Assembly: GCA_937906285.1 (NCBI GenBank)
Contig: CALCWL010000574.1
Span: forward strand, 1-5,795
DNA: 5,795 nucleotides
Source of the DNA: an uncultured Rhodanobacter sp.
Lineage (GTDB): Bacteria > Pseudomonadota > Gammaproteobacteria > Xanthomonadales > Rhodanobacteraceae
Direction: 5' to 3'
Shown: piece after piece, positions 1-5,064 of the stretch
Layout: the number at the start of each line of letters is the position of its first letter
Position numbering within the stretch: position 1 is the first letter of the stretch
Made by a program: the position numbers and the translations under genes
The notes under the pieces: generated by a model
Seen by the model: the letters and a program-made list of their open reading frames with translations, nothing else
What the model was told of the DNA's origin: nothing
Databases searched by the model: none

Positions 1-1117
1 GCTGGCGCTGTGGGCGATGACCGTGGTGGTGGCGCCGATCTTCGGCCCGATCCTCGGCGGCTGGCTGACCGACAATTTCTCGTGGCCGTGGATCTTCTAC
101 ATCAACGTGCCGGTCGGCGCGCTGGCGGCCCTGATCACCTGGGTGCTGCTGCACAAGCGGGAGACGAAAACCTTCAAGATGCCGATCGACGTGATCGGGC
201 TGACCCTGCTGGTGGTCGGCGTGGGCGCGCTGCAGTTCATGCTGGACAACGGCAACGACCACGACTGGTTCGCCTCGCCGATGATCCTGACCCTGGGCAT
301 CATCGCGCTGGTCTGCCTCACCTTCCTGATCGTGTGGGAGCTGCACGCCAGACATCCGGTGGTCGAGCTGGCGCTGTTCAAGCGGCGCAACTTCACCGTG
401 GCGGTGGTGGCGCTGTCGCTGGGCATGATGGCGTTCTTCGGCATCAACGTGGTGTTTCCGCTGTGGCTGCAGATCGACCTCGGCTACACCGCCACCTGGG
501 CCGGCCTGGCCAGTGCGCCGGTCGGCGTGCTGGCGTTCCTTATGGCGCCGGTGATCGGCGCCAACATCCAGCGGCTGGAGCTGCGCGCGGTGGTGACGTT
601 CGCCTTCATCGTGTTCGCGGTGACCTCGTTCTGGTTCGCCAGCTTCGACAGCTCGGCCTCGTTCGGCACCCTGGTGCTGCCGCGCTTCGTGATGGGCATC
701 GGCATCGCCTGCTTCTTCATCCCGCTCAACCAGATGTATCTGTCCGGCCTGAATCCGGACCAGGTCGCCAGCGCCTCGGGGCTGGCGAACTTCTGCCGCA
801 CGCTGGCGTCGAGCGTCTCCACTGCGGCCACGGTGACGCTGTGGCAGCACCGCGGCGAATACCACCATGCCGTGCTGACCGAGCACATCACGCCGGCGGC
901 ACCGGCCGCGACCAGCTTCCTGCAGCGCCTGGAGCACGGCGGTTTTTCCATGCGGCAGGGGCTGGATGTGGTCGACCAGTTGATCACCCGCGAGGCGCTG
1001 ACCTTGTCGGTCAACGACGTCTACCTCGTTTGCGCCGTGCTGTTCCTCGCCATGATCCCGCTGCTGTGGCTGGCCCGCCCGCCGTTCGGCAATGCCGGCG
1101 GCGCCCCGGGACACTGA
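1..1117 (+). CDS. emrB: EmrB-like DHA2 family multidrug efflux MFS permease (5' partial)
   Basis: This is an inner-membrane, proton-driven drug exporter of the major facilitator superfamily, 14-helix DHA2 branch. The frame is open from base 2 and gives 371 residues before the stop. EmrB proteins are about 510 residues, so roughly 140 N-terminal residues lie left of the window. An ATG at 17 is internal, because family sequence continues upstream of it. The antiporter motif C glycine pattern (GPILGGW) is at visible residues 15-21. EmrB-type signatures follow: DNGNDHDWFASPMI, HPVVELALFKRRNFT (about 118-132), GYTATWAGLASAPVG (161-175), ACFFIPL and the C-terminal RPPFG. Several long hydrophobic segments alternate with short charged loops. 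In E. coli, EmrB works with the periplasmic adaptor EmrA and an outer-membrane channel; neither partner is visible, but both could lie upstream. The family is very clear from remembered EmrB sequence. The substrate cannot be read from sequence. Confidence 0.93.
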   Translation, partial: LALWAMTVVVAPIFGPILGGWLTDNFSWPWIFYINVPVGALAALITWVLLHKRETKTFKMPIDVIGLTLLVVGVGALQFMLDNGNDHDWFASPMILTLGIIALVCLTFLIVWELHARHPVVELALFKRRNFTVAVVALSLGMMAFFGINVVFPLWLQIDLGYTATWAGLASAPVGVLAFLMAPVIGANIQRLELRAVVTFAFIVFAVTSFWFASFDSSASFGTLVLPRFVMGIGIACFFIPLNQMYLSGLNPDQVASASGLANFCRTLASSVSTAATVTLWQHRGEYHHAVLTEHITPAAPAATSFLQRLEHGGFSMRQGLDVVDQLITREALTLSVNDVYLVCAVLFLAMIPLLWLARPPFGNAGGAPGH

Positions 1118-1129
1118 AAAAAGCGGATT

Positions 1130-1152
1130 TGCTGCGCCCGGATGCCGCAGCA
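1130..1152. promoter_or_regulatory. TGC-rich inverted repeat upstream of phaR, candidate PhaR site or terminator stem
   Basis: TGCTGCG (1130-1136) and CGCAGCA (1146-1152) form a perfect 7-base inverted repeat around a 9-base spacer. It lies 13 bases past the emrB stop and 55 bases before the phaR start. PhaR proteins are reported to bind TGC-rich dyads of CTGC...GCAG type and to repress their own gene, so this could be an autoregulatory operator. The reported spacing is shorter than seen here. No T-run follows on the plus strand, so a rho-independent terminator for emrB is a weaker reading. Confidence 0.35.
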
Positions 1153-1159
1153 TGAAACG

Positions 1160-1181
1160 GCGGCGCCGACTGGTGCGCCGC
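1160..1181 (+). other. GC-rich hairpin just before phaR
   Basis: GCGGCGC (1160-1166) and GCGCCGC (1175-1181) are perfect 7-base arms with an 8-base loop, ending 25 bases before the phaR ATG. There is no proper T-tract after it, only the AT-richer stretch AATATCTTCT. It may be a weak terminator for emrB or a leader structure of the phaR mRNA. The structure is seen; its role is a guess. Confidence 0.35.
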
Positions 1182-1206
1182 AATATCTTCTGCTAGCTTG
1201 TGGCGC

Positions 1207-1707
1207 ATGGCACAAACCAAACGCATCATCAAGAAGTACCCGAACCGGCGTCTCTACGACACCGAGATCTCCAGCTACATCACGCTGGAAGAAGTCCGCC
1301 AGCTGGTGCTGGACAACGAGGATTTCGAGGTCCGCGACGCCAAGAGCGGCGAGGACCTGACCCGTTCGGTGCTGCTGCAGATCATCTCCGAGCACGAGGA
1401 CAAGGGGCAGCCGATGCTGTCGCCGCAGCTCCTCAGCCAGATCATCCGCTTCTACGGCGACTCGCTGCAGGGCTTCATGGGCCCCTATCTGGAGCGCAGC
1501 CTGCAGGTCTTCCTCGACCAGCAGACCCAGTTCCGCAGCCAGCTCAACAACCTCATGGGGCAAACCCCATGGAACACGCTGAACGACCTGACCGAGCGCA
1601 ACATGGCGGCGTTCCAGGCGATGCAGCGCGGCCTGATGGACACCGCCGCCAAGGTAATGCCGACCCCGCCGCCGACCGGCACACGTGGCGGCAAGAAGTC
1701 CGGCTGA
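1207..1707 (+). CDS. phaR: PhaR, polyhydroxyalkanoate synthesis repressor
   Basis: This is a cytoplasmic DNA-binding repressor of PHA storage genes. Family members bind both operator DNA and PHA granules, and leave the DNA when polymer accumulates, which releases phasin and synthesis genes. The product is 166 residues. The N-terminal PHB/PHA accumulation regulator DNA-binding domain (about 4-65) opens with the hallmark RIIKKYPNRRLYDT (residues 6-19). A second, helical domain follows (about 70-145), rich in Gln and hydrophobic residues (LSPQLLSQIIRFYGDSLQGF), as expected for polymer or phasin-like contacts. The tail is short, Pro/Gly-rich and basic. I chose ATG 1207 because the family motif starts five residues later; a TTG at 1198 would add only three residues. 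No good Shine-Dalgarno is visible. The length is slightly short for the family (commonly 150-200). The next gene is phaB on the same strand, 110 bases away, and TGC-rich repeats lie before both genes. Confidence 0.94.
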   Translation: MAQTKRIIKKYPNRRLYDTEISSYITLEEVRQLVLDNEDFEVRDAKSGEDLTRSVLLQIISEHEDKGQPMLSPQLLSQIIRFYGDSLQGFMGPYLERSLQVFLDQQTQFRSQLNNLMGQTPWNTLNDLTERNMAAFQAMQRGLMDTAAKVMPTPPPTGTRGGKKSG

Positions 1708-1712
1708 CCCCC

Positions 1713-1744
1713 GCGCCGTGACGGCCCCGCTCCGTCACCGGCGC
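1713..1744 (+). terminator. Strong hairpin after phaR, attenuator or terminator-like
   Basis: The left arm GCGCC plus GTGACGG (1713-1724) pairs with CCGTCAC plus GGCGC (1732-1744), giving 12 base pairs with one bulged C at 1739 and a 7-base loop. It starts six bases after the phaR stop. A C-rich stretch follows instead of a T-tract, so it is not a textbook intrinsic terminator. It could protect the 3' end of the phaR message or partly separate phaR from phaB transcription. Confidence 0.45.
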
Positions 1745-1760
1745 CCCACCCCTTCCCGGA

Positions 1761-1792
1761 CGCTGCAGCACAACATGTGCTGCCATGCAGCG
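1761..1792. promoter_or_regulatory. Nested TGC-rich inverted repeats, probable PhaR operator of phaB
   Basis: Two perfect inverted repeats interlock here. GCAGCACA (1765-1772) and TGTGCTGC (1776-1783) are 8-base arms around ACA. CGCTGCA (1761-1767) and TGCAGCG (1786-1792) are 7-base arms around them, with a different centre. The CTGC/GCAG word occurs several times within 32 bases. PhaR proteins are reported to bind TGC-rich dyads, and phaR is the gene directly upstream. The cluster ends 25 bases before the chosen phaB start, where a repressor would block transcription. The repeats are seen directly; PhaR binding is inferred. Confidence 0.6.
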
Positions 1793-1817
1793 TGAGCCGG
1801 CCAGCGAAGCGATCCCG

Positions 1818-2579
1818 ATGAATCAGACCAACACTTCACGACGCGTTGCCATCGTCACCGGCGGCATCGGCGGACTGGGCACCGAAATCTGCCGCCACCT
1901 CGCCCGCGCCGGGCGTCAGGTGGTGGCACTCGACCTGGCCGCACGCAGCGAACGGGTCGCCGCCTTCCACGGCGAACTCTCCGAATTCGGTGGCGCGGTC
2001 GACTTCGCACCGCTCGACGTCAGCGATTTCGAAAGTTGCCGGCAGGCGCTCGCGCAGGTCGAAAACCGCCACGGCAGCGTCGACATCGTCATCAACGCCG
2101 CCGGCATCACCCGCGATGCCAGCCTGCGCAAGATGAGCCCGCAGCAATGGCACGAACTGATGCAGGTGAACCTGGACGGCGTGTTCAACATCTGCCGCAA
2201 CGTGGTCGACGGCATGAGCGCGCGCGGCTTCGGTCGCATCGTCAACATCAGCTCGGTCAACGGACAGACCGGCCAGTTCGGCCAGACCAACTACTCCGCC
2301 GCCAAGGCCGGCGTGCACGGCTTCAGCATGGCGCTGGCGCGCGAAACGGCGCGCAAGGGCATCACCGTCAACACCGTCTCGCCCGGCTACTGCGACACGC
2401 CGATGGTGGCGGCCGTGCCCGACGACATCCGCGCCCAGATCATCGCCGGCATTCCGGTCGGCCGGCTCGGCTCGCCGGCGGACATCGCCCGCGCCGTGGC
2501 TTTCCTCGCCGCCGACGACGCCGGCTACATCACCGGCGCCAACCTGCCGGTGAACGGCGGTTACTTCATGAGCTTCTGA
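1818..2579 (+). CDS. phaB: PhaB, NADPH-dependent acetoacetyl-CoA reductase (SDR family)
   Basis: This enzyme reduces acetoacetyl-CoA to (R)-3-hydroxybutyryl-CoA, the monomer for PHA synthase, in the cytoplasm. The product is 253 residues, close to the usual 246-248. It is a classical short-chain dehydrogenase: cofactor loop TGGIGGLG (14-21), NAAG (93-96), active-site Asn118, Ser146, Tyr159 and Lys163 in YSAAK, then SPGYCDTPM. The stretch VNISSVNGQTGQFGQTNYS (142-160) and the ending NGGYFMSF resemble Ralstonia PhaB more than FabG, whose sequence is otherwise similar. I chose ATG 1818. An in-frame ATG at 1785 would add 11 residues, but it lies inside the operator-like repeats and has no ribosome binding site; 1818 has only a weak one (GAAG, 1806-1809). 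No phaA or phaC is in the window, so the synthase is presumably elsewhere. FabG-like 3-oxoacyl-ACP reductase is the main alternative, but the phaR neighbour favours PhaB. Confidence 0.92.
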   Translation: MNQTNTSRRVAIVTGGIGGLGTEICRHLARAGRQVVALDLAARSERVAAFHGELSEFGGAVDFAPLDVSDFESCRQALAQVENRHGSVDIVINAAGITRDASLRKMSPQQWHELMQVNLDGVFNICRNVVDGMSARGFGRIVNISSVNGQTGQFGQTNYSAAKAGVHGFSMALARETARKGITVNTVSPGYCDTPMVAAVPDDIRAQIIAGIPVGRLGSPADIARAVAFLAADDAGYITGANLPVNGGYFMSF

Positions 2580-2592
2580 GCGTCCCGGCTCA
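2577..2592. other. Inverted repeat joining the two convergent stop codons
   Basis: TGAGC (2577-2581) and GCTCA (2588-2592) form a 5-base inverted repeat with a 6-base loop. Its outer triplets are the phaB TGA on the plus strand and the permease TGA on the minus strand. It could act as a small two-way stem between convergent genes. It has no T-tract on either side, so a terminator role is doubtful. Confidence 0.25.
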
Positions 2593-4557
2593 ACCTGCGT
2601 TGCGGGCGGCAGCAAGTGCCTGCCGCCGCGCCAGCCACACGCCGCCGGCGGTCAGCGCCAGCGCCAACGCCTGGGCCAGCAGGCCCTGCAGCGTCGGGTG
2701 AATGCCCAGCAACGGGATCGAGACGAACGACACGGCGTCGGCGCCGACCACGCCAGCCTCCTGCAGCGCGGCAATGCCGTTGCCGGCAAACACCACCGCC
2801 AGCAGCGCCAGCAAGGCCGAGGTCGCGGTGAAGAACGGTCCGATCGGCAGGCGCACGCTGTACTTCAGGATCGCCCAGGCCACCAGCGCCAGCAGCAGCG
2901 CCGCCGTGAGCATGCCGGCGATCACGTAGTGCTGCCCCTCGCTGCCCACCTGCACCCACAGGGTCTGGTAGAACAGTACGATCTCGAACAGCTCGCGGTA
3001 CACGGCCAGGAACGCCACGCCGGCCATCGCCCACAAGGTGCCCTTGCCCAGCGCGGCATTCACCCGCGTGCGGATGAATGCGCTCCATGCCTGCGCGTAC
3101 GATTTGCTGTGCAGCCAGTAGCCGACGTACAGCAGCATCGCCGCGGCGATCAGTGCGGTGACGCCCTCGGTGACCTCGCGATTGGCGCCGGAGATCGCCA
3201 GCAGATAGCTCGATACCACCCACGTCGCCGTGCCCAGCAGCACCGCCGCCATCCAGCCGAAGTGGATGTAAGGCATCGCATCGCGGCGCCCGGTCTTGTG
3301 CACGAACGCGATGATCGCCGCGAGCACCAGGATGGCCTCCAGGCCCTCGCGCAGCAGGATCAGCAGCGCGCTGAGAAAGGCTGTCAGCGGCGACAGCTCG
3401 CCCGCTGCAAGCTCCTGTTCGGCACGGTCGAGCAGGCCGTCGATGCGCTTGACCTGCGCGGCGACCTCAGCCACCGGCGGCCCCTGGGCGATGGTCGTGC
3501 GCAAGGCCATCATCCGGGTCTCCACCTCCCGTCGCAGCGGGGCGTCGACGTTGTCGAGGCTCGCCTCGACCAGTTCGAAGCCTTCCAGGTAGGCACCGAT
3601 GGCCAGTTGCCGCGCCATGTCGCGATCGCCGCGGCGATAGGCGGCGAGGCTGGCGTCGAGCTTGCCGCGGGTGATTGCCAGCGGCGCGGGCGCCGCCGCC
3701 TGGATCGACGCCGGATGCGCAGCCAGATAAGCCTGAACCGCCACCAGTTGCGCGCCTTCGCGCTGCGCCACGTCATTCGGCGCCTTCGTCACGAGGTCGC
3801 CGAAGTCCTTGAACTGCGCCTTGCCGATGCCTTGCTGCCAGGCCGTGGCCCCGGCCTGCAACTGCGCGGGCGTGGCGCGCAGGCCGGCGACGTAGAACGC
3901 CAGTGACCAGCGCTCGGTCTCGGACAGTTCCGGGAACGGCCGCATCGGCGTGCCGGCCACGCCCAGCGTGATGGTGTTGTACAGCCCGTAGATGCTGCGC
4001 GCATCCATCCTTGCCGCATCATGGAAATTGCTGGGCACCGGATCGAGTCCGGCCGCCAGCACGCCGTCGCCATGGCCGCTGACGCCGTGGCAGGCGGCGC
4101 AATCGGCGGCATACAGGCGTGCACCCGCGGCAAGGTCCGGCGGCTGCCGCGGCGCCACGCTCAGCTGCCAGACGCGGATGATGTCCCAACGCAACGCATT
4201 GGCCGCCGCGGCCACCGCCTTGCCATTGGTCTTCGTCGCGATCGCCGCGCGCAGGGCCTGCGCCTTGCCCACCAGTTCCGCCTGCCCCGTCTGTGCCGGC
4301 AACTGCTGCAGCAACGCCAGCGACTGCGTGGCGAATTCGAGCTGCTCGGCATACTCGCCCTGGTCAAGCACCTTGCCGTCGCGCACGAACTGGGGGTAGT
4401 CCACGCTGATGTAATCGAGCATGTGCACGATCGTCTGCGCCTTGTCCGCGGCAGGCGCAGGTGCGGCTGCCGTCGCCGTGGCCGCAACGACGAGCACGCC
4501 CAGGCCCAGCAACCAGGCGAGGCAGAACGAAGATGGACGACGACGAGGCGTATGCAT
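2590..4557 (-). CDS. Cytochrome c/FTR1 family iron permease fusion
   Basis: This inner-membrane iron transporter of the FTR1/EfeU (oxidase-dependent iron transporter) family is fused to a periplasmic cytochrome c domain. The product is 655 residues. A signal peptide (basic MHTPRRR, then a hydrophobic core to about residue 30, and an Ala-rich cleavage region) is followed by a helical segment (about 40-130) and a c-type heme domain with CAACH (153-157) and likely distal Met205 in GTPMRPF. A second helical periplasmic segment (about 290-385) contains AYLEGFE (322-328). The C-terminal FTR1 domain (about 392-645) shows about seven membrane helices. It carries the two iron-binding motifs REGLE (403-407) and RELFE (521-525). 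FTR1 permeases take in Fe3+ made by oxidising Fe2+. Here the heme domain probably receives the electron, in place of the separate partner proteins of Efe systems or yeast; this is inference. I chose the start at 4557 because the signal peptide begins there. The frame stays open farther upstream, but that stretch covers the Fur-like box and promoter. Confidence 0.93.
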   Translation of the reverse strand: MHTPRRRPSSFCLAWLLGLGVLVVAATATAAAPAPAADKAQTIVHMLDYISVDYPQFVRDGKVLDQGEYAEQLEFATQSLALLQQLPAQTGQAELVGKAQALRAAIATKTNGKAVAAAANALRWDIIRVWQLSVAPRQPPDLAAGARLYAADCAACHGVSGHGDGVLAAGLDPVPSNFHDAARMDARSIYGLYNTITLGVAGTPMRPFPELSETERWSLAFYVAGLRATPAQLQAGATAWQQGIGKAQFKDFGDLVTKAPNDVAQREGAQLVAVQAYLAAHPASIQAAAPAPLAITRGKLDASLAAYRRGDRDMARQLAIGAYLEGFELVEASLDNVDAPLRREVETRMMALRTTIAQGPPVAEVAAQVKRIDGLLDRAEQELAAGELSPLTAFLSALLILLREGLEAILVLAAIIAFVHKTGRRDAMPYIHFGWMAAVLLGTATWVVSSYLLAISGANREVTEGVTALIAAAMLLYVGYWLHSKSYAQAWSAFIRTRVNAALGKGTLWAMAGVAFLAVYRELFEIVLFYQTLWVQVGSEGQHYVIAGMLTAALLLALVAWAILKYSVRLPIGPFFTATSALLALLAVVFAGNGIAALQEAGVVGADAVSFVSIPLLGIHPTLQGLLAQALALALTAGGVWLARRQALAAARNAG

Positions 4558-4614
4558 GACGGAGCGGATTCCAGGCAGCGCCCGGCCAGGGGCGACGGAA
4601 AAACGGAAGGCACC

Positions 4615-4643
4615 ATTGTCGCGAATGAGCGCATCAACTGCAA
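4615..4643 (-). promoter_or_regulatory. Predicted sigma-70 promoter of the iron permease gene
   Basis: Read on the minus strand, TTGCAG (4638-4643) and GACAAT (4615-4620) make -35 and -10 elements with a 17-base spacer. They match the consensus at 3-4 of 6 positions each. The -10 box is 57 bases upstream of the start codon, and the -35 overlaps the Fur-like box. The spacing and overlap support it; the individual boxes are modest. Confidence 0.45.
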
Positions 4644-4658
4644 ATGAGAATGATTCAC
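4640..4658 (-). promoter_or_regulatory. Fur-like box
   Basis: The plus-strand 19-mer GCAAATGAGAATGATTCAC matches the classical Fur consensus GATAATGATAATCATTATC at 13 of 19 positions, including the central AAT-GA-AAT-N-ATT core. It lies about 82 bases upstream of the iron permease start and overlaps its predicted -35 element. Fur with Fe2+ would then shut off this iron uptake gene when iron is plentiful. The AT-rich island stands out in otherwise GC-rich DNA. Confidence 0.7.
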
Positions 4659-4756
4659 GAAAATGTCGTATCCCCCTGTACTCCGGCGGCCGCGCTGACC
4701 CGACCGAAACTTCCTGCGTCACGACACCGCGCCCGTGCGGCCCTGGAACCCGCTCA

Positions 4757-4901
4757 TTGACCGGAAATGGCAAGAAGCCGGCCACCTCCACGTTCAACGC
4801 CGGCACCTGTGGCGCGGAATCCGCGGCGGACGACTGCGGCTACTCGCACAGCGACGTGGTGGGTGGCGGCATTCAATGCCGTCGGCGTGACCTGCCAGTA
4901 G
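4757..4901 (+). other. Possible small ORF with a frame switch (about 45 residues)
   Basis: No start codon or family is certain. From about 4766 to 4860 the frame with codons at 4757, 4760 and so on has about 91% G/C at its third positions by my count. It reads GNGKKPATSTFNAGTCG, then an acidic stretch with DDCGYSHSD. After about 4861 the bias moves to the next frame, which reads VAAFNAVGVTCQ and stops at TAG 4899-4901. Removing one G near 4860 would join them. A clean ORF without a frameshift also exists (ATG 4767 to TAG 4901, 44 residues, Arg/Pro-rich), but its first half lacks third-position bias. Terminator-like hairpins follow directly, which supports a short plus-strand transcript ending here. 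It may be a decayed small gene, a small Cys-containing peptide gene, or chance. The opposite strand shares the same base bias, so direction is not proven by composition. Confidence 0.25.
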
Positions 4902-4903
4902 AC

Positions 4904-4923
4904 CAGCGGCAAACCTGCCGTTG
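4904..4923 (+). other. Small hairpin before the terminator
   Basis: CAGCGGCA (4904-4911) pairs with TGCCGTTG (4916-4923), with one G-T wobble and the four-base loop AACC. It begins three bases after the TAG at 4899-4901 and sits four bases before the next hairpin. Tandem stems at a 3' end fit transcript termination or end protection. The pairing is seen; the role is inferred. Confidence 0.35.
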
Positions 4924-4927
4924 AACG

Positions 4928-4954
4928 AGGGCCGGTCCGCAAGGGCCGGCCCTT
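4928..4954 (+). terminator. Intrinsic terminator-like hairpin
   Basis: AGGGCCGG (4928-4935) and CCGGCCCT (4946-4953) form a perfect 8-base, all but pure G/C stem with a 10-base loop. The right half is also a 14-base perfect palindrome (4941-4954, AAGGGCCGGCCCTT), so alternative folds compete. Only a short pyrimidine tail (TTCCCGTT) follows. The shape is like intrinsic terminators I associate with high-GC Xanthomonadales genomes. It would end a plus-strand transcript coming from the small-ORF region and insulate the downstream gene. Confidence 0.6.
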
Positions 4955-5064
4955 CCCGTTGCCGCGACAGCCTGCCGAACATGCCGGCACGAAACGGACG
5001 ATCCGGGATTGCAGTCGCGCGGCGCTTGCGGAACAGTGTGCGGATTCCTTCTCCGGATCGCAGC

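Larger units (their letters stand above)
4660..5064. other. Intergenic region without a confident gene
   Basis: About 400 bases lie between the Fur-like box and the kynurenine monooxygenase gene. From 4660 to about 4755 I see no motif, repeat or convincing frame. From 4757 to 4901 there is a possible small ORF with a frame switch, followed by two hairpins (4904-4923 and 4928-4954); these are described separately. From 4955 to 5064 there is only the leader of the downstream gene. I could not find a convincing -10 element there, although TTGCAG at 5009-5014 could be a -35. Confidence 0.6.

Noticed and set aside
10..1155. A 381-residue plus-strand frame overlapping the efflux permease.
   Set aside because: It is Arg/Gly/Pro-rich without membrane helices; the frame starting at base 2 matches EmrB throughout.
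1785..1817. An earlier ATG for phaB at 1785.
   Set aside because: It lies in the operator-like repeats, has no ribosome binding site, and adds 11 residues not expected in PhaB or FabG proteins.
1836..2615. A 259-residue minus-strand open frame opposite phaB.
   Set aside because: Its composition (Val, Asp, Ala, His runs) is typical of the complement of a high-GC coding frame, and phaB has full SDR motifs.
2698..3906. A 402-residue plus-strand open frame opposite the iron permease.
   Set aside because: It is rich in Arg, Gln and His with no domain or membrane pattern; it is an antisense shadow of a well-supported gene in GC-rich DNA.
4558..4806. An 83-residue N-terminal extension of the iron permease (GTG at 4806).
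   Set aside because: The signal peptide begins at the Met at 4557, and the extension runs through the promoter and the AT-rich Fur-like box with poor codon bias there.
4735..4890. A 51-residue frame from GTG 4735 reading RPWNPLIDRKWQE.
   Set aside because: The start looks protein-like, but the rest becomes Arg/Gly-rich, third-position bias favours another frame, and there is no ribosome binding site.
5009..5037. A promoter for kynurenine monooxygenase with TTGCAG as -35.
   Set aside because: At 17 bases spacing the -10 would be AACAGT, too poor a match to list as a feature.
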